In this document: piece after piece, positions 21,728 to 34,320 of the stretch
How the letters are laid out: the number at the start of each line of letters is the position of its first letter
Numbering within the stretch: the stretch's first letter is position 1
Assembly: GCA_012934845.2 (NCBI GenBank)
Contig: WNNJ02000616.1
Coordinates: forward strand, 59,838 to 123,837
Reading direction: 5' to 3'
DNA: 64,000 bases
Source: Pomphorhynchus laevis
Taxonomy: Eukaryota; Acanthocephala; Palaeacanthocephala; Echinorhynchida; Pomphorhynchidae
Position numbers and translations under genes: made by a program
The notes under the pieces: model-generated
The model's input: only the letters and a program-made list of their open reading frames with translations
What the model was told of the DNA's origin: nothing
Database searches by the model: none

Positions 21728-22582
21728 TTATAAGGCGAAAAGCAATGATAAGAAGACGAATTTGAACACGACAACAAATGGTAGGCCAATCAAGAGAAAC
21801 AAGATGGTGGGATGTATGATCAAAACGACGAAGACGGAGGAGAATTCGGATGGCTGCGTTGACGATGAGTTGTAGAGGAAGAAGAGTGGATTTAGGTGAG
21901 TTGGAAAATAGACTAAGACAAAAATCGAGTCTCGAATAAAGGAGACGAGATGTGAGAGTCGTACAAGAAGGTAAATCAATCCACGAACTTGACGGAGATT
22001 GCGGAGTATCAAGGTAGATGAGCGTACTTTATCTCTAACGAAAGGTTTAAGTGTAAGGCGGTTGTCAAAATGAAAGCCTAGGAAAACGAGATTATCAACG
22101 ATAGGAAGAATTGTAGAATTTAATGATACAAAAGGAGGTTCTAAGTAGAAGCGTCGAGGTAGGATCCACATAATTTTAGATTTATCAGGATTCAGAGAAA
22201 GGCGAATGGAAGAAAGATGATTGGAAATTAAAACAAGACAGCTGGAATCAAAAACACTAAGATCATGAATACGATAAGGTGCGTGAGCACAGATGAGAAT
22301 ATCATCAGCATATTGCAAAACCTGAAAGTTAAATGTATGATAAATCGAAGACAAGTCACCGAGAAGAAGATAGAAAAGCATAGGGCCTAATACCGAGCCT
22401 TGTGGAACACCGGTTGGGATGAATGAAGGATGGGAGAGAAGAGTTAGAATAGACGCGAAATGTACGGTTTGATAGATATGAAGAAAATCATGATACAGTG
22501 GGTATAGAGAAGCCATAATCATGACGAAGGCGATGGAGACGAATTGAGTGATCGACGATGTCAAAAGCAGACGATAGATCAA
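21728..22582 (-). pseudogene. F reverse transcriptase, palm to thumb
   Basis: A 284-residue frame beginning inside the palm. Contains GVPQGSVLGPMLFYLLLGDL, the catalytic QYADDILI and LNPDKSKIMWI, then FLGFHFDNRLTL, the standard order for CR1/L2 reverse transcriptases. The FDIVDHS strand (FDxVDH) lies just upstream in another frame. A nearly identical frame is found at 27,407-28,294 on the plus strand. Confidence 0.88.
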
Positions 22583-23375
22583 GAGAAACGTCGTTATAAA
22601 CTTTAAGACATGTAATTTTTGTAGATTGATTAGAGTGAAAAGCGGCTTGGAAGGGAGAAAATAAGTTGGAGGAAAAGAGATATGTATTAACTTGCTTGAG
22701 GACGAGACGCTCGAGGAGTTTAGAGAGTGTTGGGAGAAGTGAGTTAGGACGGTACGAAGATGGTAGTGAGGAGTCGAGAGATTGCTTTTTTATGAGAGGA
22801 CGAACAGTGGCGCATTTTCAGACTGAAGGAAATATACGGCTACGGATGCCCAAGTTGAACAATGTGGTTAGGAAGGGTAAGATGGAGGAGCAGATATTTT
22901 TAAGCAAGTGAGTGGGAATCGGGTCAGAGGGAGAGGTTTTATTAGGTAATGACAGCAAAACCGAAGAGACTTCATCAGACGAAACGGGAAAAATGTGGAA
23001 TAGTTCTGGGAGGGAAGTAGTTAAAGAGAAGAGTGGGTACAAGGGGGCTACGGGTAGTAGTGAAAGTAAATTAGATAGTTTAGTTTGTAGATAAGAAGAA
23101 AATTCATCAGGATTTATATTACAAGAAGTAGATGATCGTGAAAGAATTGAGTTTAAGATTTTCCAATGAGATTTAGAGTTGGAAGATGACTCGAGTTGAT
23201 TTCGCCAAAAGATAGTACGTTTAGTACGTATAAGAATAAGATGTGAACGGCGTAGAGAAAAGTAGGAATCACGGAGATTTGGAGGGAGTGAGTTGGGAGA
23301 ACGTTTAAGAAAGCGATTATACACACGAAAAGATTGACGGATTCGACGCTTAGAAAGACTACAGTCAGAATCGAA

Positions 23376-24035
23376 CTAGGGAGCATGGCGCAAGCGCTGA
23401 GAGCGTCGAAGTCGACTATGATGAAGGTTATTGAGGATCGACGTAAGTTCAGAATCAAACAGAATGCAGAGATCATCGGGAGATAGATAGTTAAGAGGAA
23501 GTGAAAAGAGTGAAGAATTGAGTAAGGCTGTGCAGAGAACAGGGATATCGAGAAGCTTCCAGGGTCGACTTGGTGTAGATAAAGGTAAAGGCGGAGAAGG
23601 AAGATTGGAATGAGTAAGAGTAAGAGTGACAAGGAAATGATCGGACAAACTAGGATCAGCAATTGACAAGGAGGTATAGTCATTGAAGCAATTATTAACA
23701 GCAGTGATGTCGAGAGCACCGCCGAGAATATGAGTTGGGCTTGTTGAAAGTAACTTATAGTTAAAATCAGAAAAAAGATTAGTTAAAGTGATTAAGGCAG
23801 AGTCAGCCGGGCGATCAAGACGAATGTTAAAGTCACCGAGAACAAAAGAAGGAGTATAAGACAATGAACAGTGAGACATTAGATCTGCAAGGTCGTTAAA
23901 GAAGATACGTGATGGGGCAACTGAACCTGGACGGTATACAATCACAAGTTCCAGAGGGAAAGGAGTTGGTAATCTGCATATAAGTAATTCGAACGAGGTG
24001 TAGCGGATGTTAACGTTAATTTTATGTAGATACAT
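23376..24035 (-). pseudogene. F endonuclease and linker frame
   Basis: A 219-residue frame with YRPGSVAPS, LGDFNIRLDRPADS (catalytic GDxN), THILGGALDITAV and LSDHFLVTL (SDH) in the right order for an L2-type apurinic endonuclease, followed by the linker RPWKLLDIPVL. The N-terminal part (SESWH motif) lies upstream in a different frame near 24,290-24,100. Confidence 0.85.
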
Positions 24036-25346
24036 TGGTGACGAGCAATGGCAACAATACCGCCATGGTTAGAAGCGGTAGATGTATGAGAGGCAATTGG
24101 ACGAGCTGATTCAACTAGAAAACAACCAGAGCGACACAGGCGACAATATCAAGATCGTCGGAGTCAGAGTGCCAGGATTCGCTAATGCAGAGAATATCGA
24201 TAGATAATTGATCGAAGATATCGAGAAGCATATCAGCTTTATAAAGAATGGAGCGAGTGTTGAATAGACTAAGACGAAAAGTATGCTTAGGAGCGCGATC
24301 GACTAGCTAAGAAGACAAGGGGAGAGATGGGCCGCCGTCGAATTTTTGGACTTGTTGTACAACGTGAAAGTTTTCGTTGATTTGACGTATAGATAAGGAT
24401 GACTCGCCGTTTGTTTCACGTTGAGGTTTCTCAATGTGAGCTAAATTCAGCTGAGCAGTATCAGAAGGGAGCGGTCAGGAAAGATACGACAAGTAGATGA
24501 AGTGGTAAGAAGTTTAAAACGTTGGGAGAATACTGAAGAGGCATGTGAACTATGTCGGTAAACGATTTTTAAGAGTGGAGGACTGAGATGATTAGATTTA
24601 GTGGATTTGTTTAAACGAATAAAGGATACAGGAGCGATATTATTGAAGATGGATGGATTGTCATCAGGAAGAATGGTTGCTAGGATAGACCTGAAAGCAG
24701 ATACATCATCATCGAGGCGAGATTGTAGAGAAGCAGATTCGGAAAGCTTTAAGTTTGATATGATAATACAGCGATCGTGCGAAGGAAAACGAATTCGTGG
24801 AAGTGGTAAACGGACAGAGCTGGTAGAAGTCGATGCAGATGAGCAGATAGAAGTGGAAATGACAGGGGTGCTAGGTGAAGATTTAAGAGAGTTTGGAGCA
24901 TGTGTGACAGGAGTGGAGTGTTGAATCGGTTGATCGGAGATGTTACTGGAGATGATTTTGACGGAAGGATGTAAATTATTGAGAGGTATACGGTTTGAAC
25001 ATGTGTGACAGAAGTGGATTGTTGAATCGGTTGAACGGAGATGTTACTGGAGATAATTTTGACGGAAAAATGTAAATTTTTGAGAAGTGAGACGGTGGAG
25101 GTAGAGTAAGGAGTACGTGAAGAGAAGAAAGAGATATGAGATGTATTTAGATGTGGGGATGAATAGGAAAAATGAGGTACGAGATGAATCGCTTTACTGT
25201 TTGCATTGTTAGGAAGATGAAGATTAAGGGAAGTTTTATCCGTAGTTAAAGGAGGAGTGTGTGAGAGAAGTTTCAAGAACGGGATTCTTAGATGACGAAA
25301 GAGTTAGCAAGCAAACGGATGACGACGATAGCTTGGAAAATATAAA

Positions 25347-26448
25347 ACGTCAGAAGAAACATCAATTCATTGCTTTATATGTTCCTTGTCTCATGTTGAT
25401 CCAAAGAGACTTTTTCAACTACTTAGCAACCGTAAGAGAGTATCTTCGTCAATCAACTGTCTGGTTGATGATAAGCGAAAATCGGTTTCTCCTCTTTCCA
25501 TTGCCAATATCCTTGCCAAGAACTTTTGTCTCACTCGCAATCGATTTTCCCAATGTGACTATAACATTACTATATACAATTCTTCTCTCCAGTACCAGGA
25601 TTCTAACTTCTACTTTGACCCGTTCGATGTTCTTAATATCGTATCGAAGCTACCGGCTAAAAATAGTTCAGGTCCTGATGGTATTCCTAGTATATTAATA
25701 CGCAAAGTTGCATCGAATATATATCTTTCTCTTTTTTATATTTACTATTGGTTCTGAGAACTGGCATAATCCCAGATATATGGAAGAAAGCATTAGTCAT
25801 TCCAATTTTCAAAAAGGGGGATAAGGTAAATCCTCAAAATTATCGGCTAATAAGTTTGACGTGTATTGCTTACAAGGGGATGGAGAAACTGATTCTGAGG
25901 TATGTATCTTCTCATTTGGACAAATTCAATATTTTGTCTAATAAACATCATGGGTTTAGAAAACATCATTCCACTTCAACTAATCTGACATTAGCACGCG
26001 AAAGCTAGGCCACTTTTGTCGAACAGAGGTGCCGGTTGATGTCGTCTTTATTGATTTGTCCAAAGCTTTTAATCGGGTCGTTCATCCAATTTTACTGTGG
26101 AAACTTGAAAATTACGGATTCTCAAAGCACGTTTGTCACAGGATACGTGAATTCTTGAGTAGACGTTCCTTTGCTGTGCGAGTTGGTGAGTCTCTTTCTG
26201 AATGGTTTTATCTCACTCAAGGTGTTCTACAAGGCTGTATCCTTAGTCCCACTTTGTATAATATCTACATCAACGAAATCGCTGAAAATGTTACATGTCA
26301 GTGCCTATTATACGCCGATGATATGAAACTGTGGTGGTGTTTATTTCGTGGTTATTCTAGCTCTCCCCAACTACAATCAGACTTGGATAAAGTTTGTAGT
26401 TGTTGTTCATCACACAGCTTTGTAATCAATGTTAGTAAATGTCGACAG
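25347..26448 (+). mobile_element. CR1-like LINE copy E2, right part
   Basis: Continues E2 after the L2 insertion: linker, then reverse transcriptase with KTNSGPDG-like NSSGPDGIPS, NPQNYRLISLT, FIDLSKAFNRV, GVLQGCILSPTLYNIYINE and YADD (about 26,311-26,322). It stops abruptly at 26,448 (after the C-R-Q residues of the palm) and is replaced by L2 sequence. The FNRV in place of FDRV loses the aspartate of motif A. Confidence 0.88.
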
Positions 26449-26450
26449 TA

Positions 26451-28316
26451 AGAGTCGGCCCTGGAAGCTTCTCGATATCCCTGTTCTCTGCACAGCCTTA
26501 CTCAATTCTGCACTCTTTTCACTTCCTCTTAACTATCTATCTCCCGATGATCTCTGCATTCTGTTTGATTCTGAACTTACGTCGATCCTCAATAACCTTC
26601 ATCATAGTCGACTTCGACGCTCTCAGCGCTTGCGCCATGCTTCCTAGTTCGATTCTGACTGTAGTCTTTCTAAGCGTCGAATCCGTCAATCTTTTCGTGT
26701 GTATAATCGCTTTCTTAAACGTTCTCCCAACTCACTCCCTCCAAATCTCCGTGATTCCTACTTTTCTCTACGCCGTTCACATCTTATTCTTATACGTACT
26801 AAACGTACTATCTTTTGGCGAAATCAACTCGAGTCATCTTCCAACTCTAAATCTCATTGGAAAATCTTAAACTCAATTCTTTCACGATCATCTACTTCTT
26901 GTAATATAAATCCTGATGAATTTCTTCTTATCTACAAACTAAGCTATCTAATTTACTTTCACTACTACCCGTAGCCCCCTTGTACCCACTCTTCTCTTTA
27001 ACTACTTCCCTCCCAGAACTATTCCACATTTTTCCCGTTTCGTCTGATGAAGTCTCTTCGGTTCTGCTGTCATTACCTAATAAAACCTCTCCCTCTGACC
27101 CGATTCCCACTCACTTGCTTAAAAATATCTGCTCCTCCATCTTACCCTTCCTAACCACATTGTTCAACTTGGGCTTCCGTAGCCGTATATTTCCTTCAGT
27201 CTGAAAATGCGCCACTGTTCGTCTTCTCATAAAAAAGCAATCTCTCGACTCCTCACTACCATCTTCGTACCGTCCTATCTCACTTCTCCCAACACTCTCT
27301 AAACTCCTCGAGCGTCTCGTCCTCAAGCAAGTTAATACATATCTCTTTTCCTCCAACTTATTTTCTCCCTTCCAAGCCGCTTTTCACTCTAATCAATCTA
27401 CTAAAATTGCATGTCTTAAAGTTTATAACGACGTTTCTCTTGATCTATCGTCTGCTTTTGACATCGTCGATCACTCAATTCTTCTCCATCGCCTTCGTCA
27501 TGATTATGGCTTCTCTATACCCACTGTATCATGGTTTTCTTCATATCTATCAAACTGTACATTTCGCGTCTATTCTAACTCTTCTCTCCCATCCTTCATT
27601 CATCCCAACCGGTGTTCCACAAGGCTCGGTATTAGGCCCTATGCTTTTCTATCTTCTTCTCGGTGACTTGTCTTCGATTTATCATACATTTAACTTCCAG
27701 GTTTTGCAATATGCTGATGATATTCTCATCTGTGCTCACGCACCTTATCGTATTCATGATCTTAGTGTTTTTGATTCCAGCTGTCTTGTTTTAATTTCCA
27801 ATCATCTTTCTTCCATTCGCCTTTCTCTGAATCCTGATAAATCTAAAATTATGTGGATCCTACCTCGACGCTTCTACTTAGAACCTCCTTTCGTATCATT
27901 AAATTCTACAATTCTTCCTATCGTTGATAATCTCGTTTTCCTAGGCTTTCATTTTGACAACCGCCTTACACTTAAACCTTTCGTTAGAGATAAAGTACGC
28001 TCATCTACCTTGATACTCCGCAATCTCCGTCAAGTTCGTGGATTGATTTACCTTCTTGTACGACTCTCACATCTCGTCTCCTTTATTCTAGACTCGATTT
28101 TTGTCTTAGTCTATTTTCCAACTCACTTAAATCCACTCTTCTTCCTCTACAACGCATCGTCAACGCAGCCGTCCGAATTCTCCTTAGTCTTCGTCGTTTT
28201 GATCATAAATCCTTACATCTTGTTTCTCTCGATTTACCTACAATTTATTGTCGTGTTCAAATTCGTCTTCTTTTCGTTGCTTTCCGCCTTGTAACTTTTC
28301 ATACCACTTCATTTAA
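26451..28316 (+). mobile_element. L2-like LINE copy F3, inverted near-duplicate of F
   Basis: Plus-strand copy corresponding to 21,712-23,575 of F in reverse, with about 99% identity by eye. It begins inside the endonuclease/linker (RPWKLLDIPVLCTALLNSA) and runs through the reverse transcriptase (27,407-28,294). It shares with F the TAG after RLRHA, and the same frame breaks. It lacks the 3' tail and instead meets another L2 copy tail-to-tail at about 28,316. Confidence 0.9.
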
Positions 28317-30745
28317 GGGGTATGATCAAAACGGCGGTTTTGATTATTCGTTGTAAAGGTAAGATGATGGATTTTGGAGAATTGGCGAAAAGGCTAAGGC
28401 AGTAATCGATTTCAGGGAAAAGAAGGGAAATAAGAAGAGACATACAAGAACGGAAGTCGATAGGGGGGGCGGATACAGCGGATGTCATGGAGTATTAAGT
28501 TAGACGAGCGGACCTTGTCACAGACGAAGGGTTTAAGGGAAAGGTGATTATCGAAATGGAAGTCTAAGAAAGTGAGATTGTGAACTATGGAGATGATCGA
28601 TGTGGCAAAAGATACAGTGGGATGAGATATGTTAGGTTGACGGGGGAGGATCTACATTATTTTGAACCCTTCGGGGTTTAGAACGAGATAGAGATTGGAA
28701 AGACGTTTGCAGATAGAAGAAATACAGTTGGAGGCAGAAATGCCGATATCGTGTATGCGAAGTACCTGTGCATAAGCATAGATGATGATGTCGTCGGCGT
28801 ATTGCATGACGTTAAATGAGTAAAGTTTGATAACTGGAGAGAGATCGCCAAGCAGAAAAGAGAAAAGTAGGGGACCTAGGACTGAACCTTGTGGGACCCC
28901 GCAAAAAATCGGGATGGGAAGGAAGGAAGATGAATTAGAACAAACGCGAAAGAAACGGTCGTGTAGATATGATGCAAACCATGCTACGGTTGAGGAAGAA
29001 AAGCCGTAAACATAACGAAGGCGATAAAGTAGGACGGCGTGGTCAACAATGTGGAATGCGGATGAGAGGTCTAGGGAGATGCAAATACTATATAGAGCCT
29101 TGTCTCTAGAAATGAGTAAGTCTTAGTAAATTTTCATTCAGGCGATTTATGTGGAGTGATTAGAACGGGCAGCGGATTGGAAAGGAGGGTACAAATTAAA
29201 TGAGGAGAGATAAGCGTTGATCTGTATTAAGATGAGGCGTTCTAAGAGTTTAGAAAGAGTGGGGAGTACTGAAATGGGGCGATAGCTAGAAGGAAGGGAG
29301 GGTTCGAGCGATTTTTTTCTTTGAAAAGGGACGAACGATTGCGGATTTCCAGTGTAAAGGAAAGATACCACTGCGGATGGACGAGTTAAATAAGGTTGTG
29401 AGAAATGGGGATATCGATGAGCATATAGATTTTAATATATGAGTAGGCAGGGGATCGGCAGGTGAGGTTTTGTTGGACAAGGACATGAGGACAGATGATA
29501 CTTCTGTAGTTGAGACTGGGAGAAGATGAAAGAGTTCCGGAAGGATGAGGCTAGGCGGGGCAGAGTGGGATATAATGGAGAACTGGGCTTGAGAGAGCAA
29601 CATTGATACTTTAGTCTGGAAAAATGACGAATAATCATGGGCATTGATGTTGCACGGCGACGAGGAACGAGCAAGGATCGGGTAAAAATTATGCCAGTGA
29701 GACTTTCAGTTGAATGAAGTGATGATTTTATGCTGCCAGAAGGAGTTTCATTTGGTACGTAGTAGGTGGAGATGAGACAGCCGATGAGCAAGATAGGTAT
29801 CACGGAAAGACGGAGTGATCGAGCGGAAATCACGTCTGAGAGAGCGGTGATAGACTCGAAAAGCATGGCGGAGTTGACGCTTTGATAGTAGGCATTGGAT
29901 GTCAAAGCATGGAGCACGGTGCAAGCGACGGTGTTGGTGAGACTTGAAGGGCAAGAGAATATCGAGAATGGATGTGAGTTCATAGTCGAAAAGAAAGACG
30001 AGATCGTGAGGAGATGAATTTGTTATTGTTGGATAGGATTGAGACGATTTGAGTAAGGCAGAGCGGAGAAGGGAGAGGTCAAGATTTCTCCAAGAGCGAC
30101 GTAGTATTGTAGGTGTGTGAGGAGGGGTATGGTTGTGTGCGAGATCAAGGGTGACGAGAAAGTGATCGGTTAGACCAGGATCGAAAATGGACAGTGAGGT
30201 GTATGCAGCGAAATGTTCGGTGACAGCGATGATGTCGAGTACCCCACCAAGGATATGTGTACGGGCAGTGGATATGGGTTTGTAGTTATAGTTGGATAGA
30301 ATGTTGATGAACCGGATGGACTCGGTGGATGAGAGGCGGTCAAGGCGGATGTTGAAGTCAACAAGAACGATTGAAGGGATTCAGGATAAAGAACAGTGAG
30401 ACAGAAGGTCAGCGAGTTCGGTAAAAAATAAAGATGTATGAGTAGATGAACTAGGACTGTATACAATGGCGAGATCTAGAGCGATCGGGTTAGAAGAACG
30501 ACAAGTGAGCAGTTCAAAGGGGCAAAGACTGAAAGGGGGAAGTGATTTTGCGAATAGACGCAGGGTGACGGTCGTAGCTGTCTTCTTACGTCCTCCCATC
30601 GACGTCCTTGTGCGTTAAAACTGTTAAATTTGCTGGATTGATCTGGAACTGGATTGATCTGGAATGTATGTTTATTAGAAACCAAACTTTTTTTATGGTA
30701 ATAAAGTGACCTTGAGGTAGACATCGATACCGATGGAGAGATCAA
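28317..30745 (-). mobile_element. L2-like LINE, second subfamily, broken
   Basis: Minus strand: endonuclease remnants (30,599-30,170, with AIVYSPSSSTHTSLFF and LADLLSHCSLS), linker (29,983-29,432) and reverse transcriptase (29,603-28,790, with NKTSPADPLPTHILKSICSS, SSYRPISVLPTLSKLLERLI and QYADDIIIYA near 28,780-28,810). It is clearly the same clade as F but about 70-75% similar. The 3' tail is missing at 28,317 and the 5' end is truncated near 30,745. Confidence 0.85.
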
Positions 30746-31090
30746 CTCTCAAAACTAGCGGAAGAACGCGTTGGGTTATCTGAAATAGAACTCTGGTCTG
30801 TAGCTCAATATTGCGATGTCTTAAGCAGTTTGGTTCTTACACTACCTCCACGACCCGACACTCGAACCAGTGGTTGACGAAAAAATCTTGTGTACTTTTA
30901 TTATTTTTTTCTGGTCAAGAAATTGTTGTTGTTACATATGTTAGCCTACTGGCAATTTGTCTGAGTACAAAAAAGCAGAAAGGTCGATACTGCTGCCTGT
31001 TGTGAAAAACACGATAGGATAAAATAAGGCATATTCTATCACGTTCCAATCGCGAGTTGTTATTTGCCATTCAAAAAGTGTATTTTAATG
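30746..31090. other. unassigned interval
   Basis: No supported gene. A 64-residue plus-strand frame (30,811-31,005) has no recognisable content. Confidence 0.3.
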
Positions 31091-32330
31091 GACTGGATGT
31101 AGAGTTTGTGCTTTTTCGACACAATATTCAATTTCTTTAACACAAATTGTGTTTAAGGATTCCGGTGTAATTGCGTATCTGATTGAGACAGCTTTTTGAA
31201 ATTCCTTTGTTGAAGGAATTTCTCCATCTTCTAATCCACAAAGCGATGACCGACTGTTTTTACTTTGCTATAGGCAGACGCTAAATTGATCGTTTCGACA
31301 GATTTATGCGTGAGCAACTTGCACCTTTACTGAGTATGAGTAGACATCAAATTCTGTACACTTCCGCTATCGACAAGTACAGAAACTGTAACATCTCCAA
31401 TCTTGACGGAAATCGAACTGGATCCATGTATTGGCATTAAACAAGACATGGCAAGGTTAGGATTCTGAATCGATGAACATGAGTGTTGCGATGATTTATG
31501 TACAACACCGAAATGTCCTCGTTTTCCACATTTGTAGCAATAAAAATATCTCGCCGGACATTTTGTTCGTAAGTGATTTCTCTTCCCGCAGAAGCTGCAT
31601 TTCGAAGAACCCTCCCAAGATCATCCAGAGAAGCGATTTCTCGTCACTGACGAAAAATCGTTGTTAAAGTGTACTTCAGTGTCTACGGGACGCTTGAAAT
31701 CCGGTTGAGATAAAGCAGAAAACACTGGGTTGTCCGAGGTAAGTGATATAAAACTTTGGGCATCTTTTGAGCAGTTTCCATGGTTCTCGCCGTTGTTACC
31801 GCTCTGTCAAGAGGTAGATCATTGTATTCTAACAACTTTTGTCGTATAATAGAATCTCTTATCCCAGATATTAGATCATCTCGAATTGCTTTTTCAGCAT
31901 GAACCTTTGCCGTTACCTCCTGAAAATCGCATTCTTTCGCTAGTTGAATCAATTGACGCACAAAGTTATCAATAATTTCGAGATTACTCTGTTTTAGCCA
32001 GTCGATGGCCAGTCGATGTGGCGCAAAAATTGCATTTGCGGGTTGTAGAAAAGTCTTTTCGAGAATGAGATTCGCATCTTCATATGTAGCGCAGTCGAAT
32101 ACGAGATCATACACTTCGCTGAATACATAATTGATGAGTAGATGAAGTTTATTAGGGAGGCCGATACGCATTTGTTGATACAATTTCTTCGATGCAGTTT
32201 TTGAACGTTCGAATCCTGTGTTTAGATTGAGCCGGAATGGTATCTGATTCACCTTCGAATTTCGCAGGACGCAGCATCGAATTCATTTGAAACAATTGTT
32301 GAATAAATTGTTACGAGAATCGCCACGTAA
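31090..32330 (-). mobile_element. Ty3/Gypsy-type retrotransposon fossil (gag, zinc knuckles, protease start)
   Basis: The minus-strand frame at 32,252-31,683 is a gag capsid-type protein (YEDANLILEKTFLQPANAI, DFQEVTAKVHAEKAIRDDLI). Downstream lie CCHC knuckles (about 31,600-31,510), an aspartic-protease-like VDSG (about 31,390) and a short stretch that may be the start of the reverse transcriptase. Just upstream, TGGCGATTCTCGTAACA (near 32,318) resembles a primer-binding site, so the 5' long terminal repeat would lie at higher coordinates, but I could not find a matching partner. It is broken and lacks most of pol. Confidence 0.75.
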
Positions 32331-32464
32331 ATGGTTTTATTCAACAATCTTAAAACAGAATAAGTTAATGAAATAATGGAGGTGGCCAAGCGGTAAATTC
32401 GTAAGTAGCAGTCAGTACAGATGGTGTCATGCCATCGATGTTTCCATTCATAAAAAATCAACAA

Positions 32465-32880
32465 GAAACTTCGGGATTGCCAGCATCAATAAGCATGCGG
32501 TCTCGACTATATGATTTTATTATTTGATGTTGACTTTCCTTTATGATGTAACAATGATGTTCCCATTCATTGAAAGCCAAGAAGCTCGGCTAACTAGCAT
32601 GAGTAAGTATTCTAGCAAGGTATCAACTAAGGATTCAACTTTGAGGTCTCAACTTTCTGTTTCTTAATGTTTACAAAAATCAATTATCACATTTTTAGAT
32701 AAATTAAATCAGCTAACTGAGTCTACGTATTGTTATATAATTATAAAATAAACAAAACATAATAATGCTAAATCAAAATTTAATAATTAAATAATAAAAT
32801 TAATAATTGTTTTTAGATTTTCTATAATTTTAATCAAGTTAAAAAATAAAAATAAAAAATAAAATTTAAAATAAACGTCA
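32465..32880. other. AT-rich interval, no gene seen
   Basis: Nearly pure A/T in parts; possibly LTR remnant upstream of the gag fossil. No coding signal. Confidence 0.3.
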
Positions 32881-33000
32881 TTTTTATGAATTGACTAATA
32901 AATAACAGACGTTGTATCAGAATAAGAATTAGAGGTCATCAGGAGGAACTGCTATGCTATCAGGTTTCGGCCCCTAACTCCTCTACCCAACATAGCAGCG
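32881..33000 (-). repeat. left inverted terminal repeat next to a PLE
   Basis: Read on the minus strand from 33,000: CGCTGCTATG, GAGTTAGGGG, CCGAAACC, CATAGCAG, CTGATGA, CCTCTAATTC, then AGTCAATTCATAAAAAT. The same order of blocks is found on the plus strand at 35,216-35,326, so the two copies face away from the PLE between them. The GAGTTAGGGG and CCTCTAATTC blocks can pair, as can CTGCTATG and CATAGCAG. Confidence 0.8.
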
Positions 33001-33072
33001 GGGCCAAATACATGCTAATGATGTATTTCCTCTGAAATAACTATCTAGTATCTTATTCTAATGCAAAGTATA

Positions 33073-34320
33073 TTATTTATTATCCATCCATAAAAATTTG
33101 CCACTTAAGAGTTTAAATTTATTCTTTATATTATTGTGTTGATTTATATATTTTACTATTTTCTGCTTGATGTTATTTTTATAGTAACCTAGTTTAAAAT
33201 ATGTATCTATTAAATTATTTAAATGATTTTTAAGAAAGCCAATATCATTACATATTGTTGCAATTCTTAAAATTTCATTATTTAATGTATTATATTTTAT
33301 ATTATATGGTATGCATGAATGCTCATGCAAAAATATGTTTCTTGTAAATTTAAATATGTCATCTTTACGATATAAATTAATAGTAGTTTTAGTTAATGTT
33401 AATTTAATGTTCATATCTAGATATACACCTTCTTTATCATTAATATTGGTTTTGTTAAGAATAAGGCTTTCTGGATAAATGTGCTCACTAATTGAATAAA
33501 AATTATTAGAATTAAATACACATATATCATCAATGTATCGAAACATATATTTCATATATTTATATTGTTTAGATTTAGTTTTTACACAGTTATGAACAAA
33601 TTCATATTCTATAAAGCTTAAAAACAAGTCAGCTATAATTGGGCTACTATTACCACCCATTGGAACACCTTTTACTTGTCTAAATATAGATGTCCCTACT
33701 TTTAAATAATTTTGATTTATCAAAATATTTAAGGATTCTATTAATTCAATTTTATCCATATATTTATATTTATTTGATGGTTAAATTTTTGTTAGATAGG
33801 CGTTATAAATATTATAACATATATATGTATATATTTTTTCCGAATATAAGGTTAATTAATTTTACTAACGCTTCTTTAATATCTACTAAATCTAGATTTG
33901 TATAAAGCGTACTAAAATCGTATGTATTTATATTTTGAAAATTTATTCCTTTTGTCTGTTCTAAAAATTCTTTTGTAGAATTAATACTGAAATAGTGTTT
34001 TATACCAGTATTAATTTCGATTACCTTGCAATATTTTTTAAAATGTGCTTTAATTACTTTAAGTATTTTATTCATATAGACAGAAAGTGGTTTTAATGTA
34101 CATTTAAACGCACTACATATGAACCTAGGTTTTATTGGATTTTTATGTAATTTTGGATTCCAATATAATATAGGTATAGTTTTATTATCTAATTCAACCT
34201 TTATACCCTTTTTATCCATTATAGAATAGTGACTTGTAAATTGTTTCTAAACTCAACTCACTACGTTCATATGTTGGATTTACATTTAAATCATTAGAAT
34301 TAACCTCTTTCATTAGTATA
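33073..34320 (-). mobile_element. Penelope-like element, reverse transcriptase
   Basis: Two long minus-strand frames (34,219-33,812 and 33,759-33,073) carry PLE reverse-transcriptase motifs in order: ILYWNPKLHKNPIKPRFI, YDFSTLYTNL, KGVPMGGNSSPIIADLF, FRYIDDI (catalytic) and GVYLDM. Upstream residues near 34,320-34,230 (YYDILMKEVNS, NPTYERSEL) also fit. The second frame ends SGKFLWMDNK without a GIY-YIG domain after it, unlike classical PLEs. The reverse-transcriptase part is much better preserved than the other PLE pieces in the window, but the element as a whole is broken. Confidence 0.88.

Larger units (their letters stand above)
21376..25346 (-). mobile_element. L2-like LINE (copy F), close to full length, inserted in E2
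   Basis: About 3.97 kb. Reading from 25,346 down: ORF1 (frames within 25,276-24,520, including DRCIIISNLKLSESASLQSR and LLKIVYRHSSHASSVFS, an ORF1 pattern shared with CR1/L2), endonuclease (24,290-23,376), linker, reverse transcriptase (23,324-21,728) and C-terminal end (21,679-21,485), finishing with an ATTATTATATTATTATT tail at 21,376. The linker sentence KTSPSDPIPTHLLKNIC is the L2-clade signature. Insertion left little or no target-site duplication in E2. Stops and shifts make it inactive. Confidence 0.9.

Noticed and set aside
32384-32400. GGTGGCCAAGCGGTA resembling the A-box of a Leu/Ser tRNA
   Set aside because: No B-box or cloverleaf follows within 100 bp; it lies near the 5' end of a Gypsy fossil.
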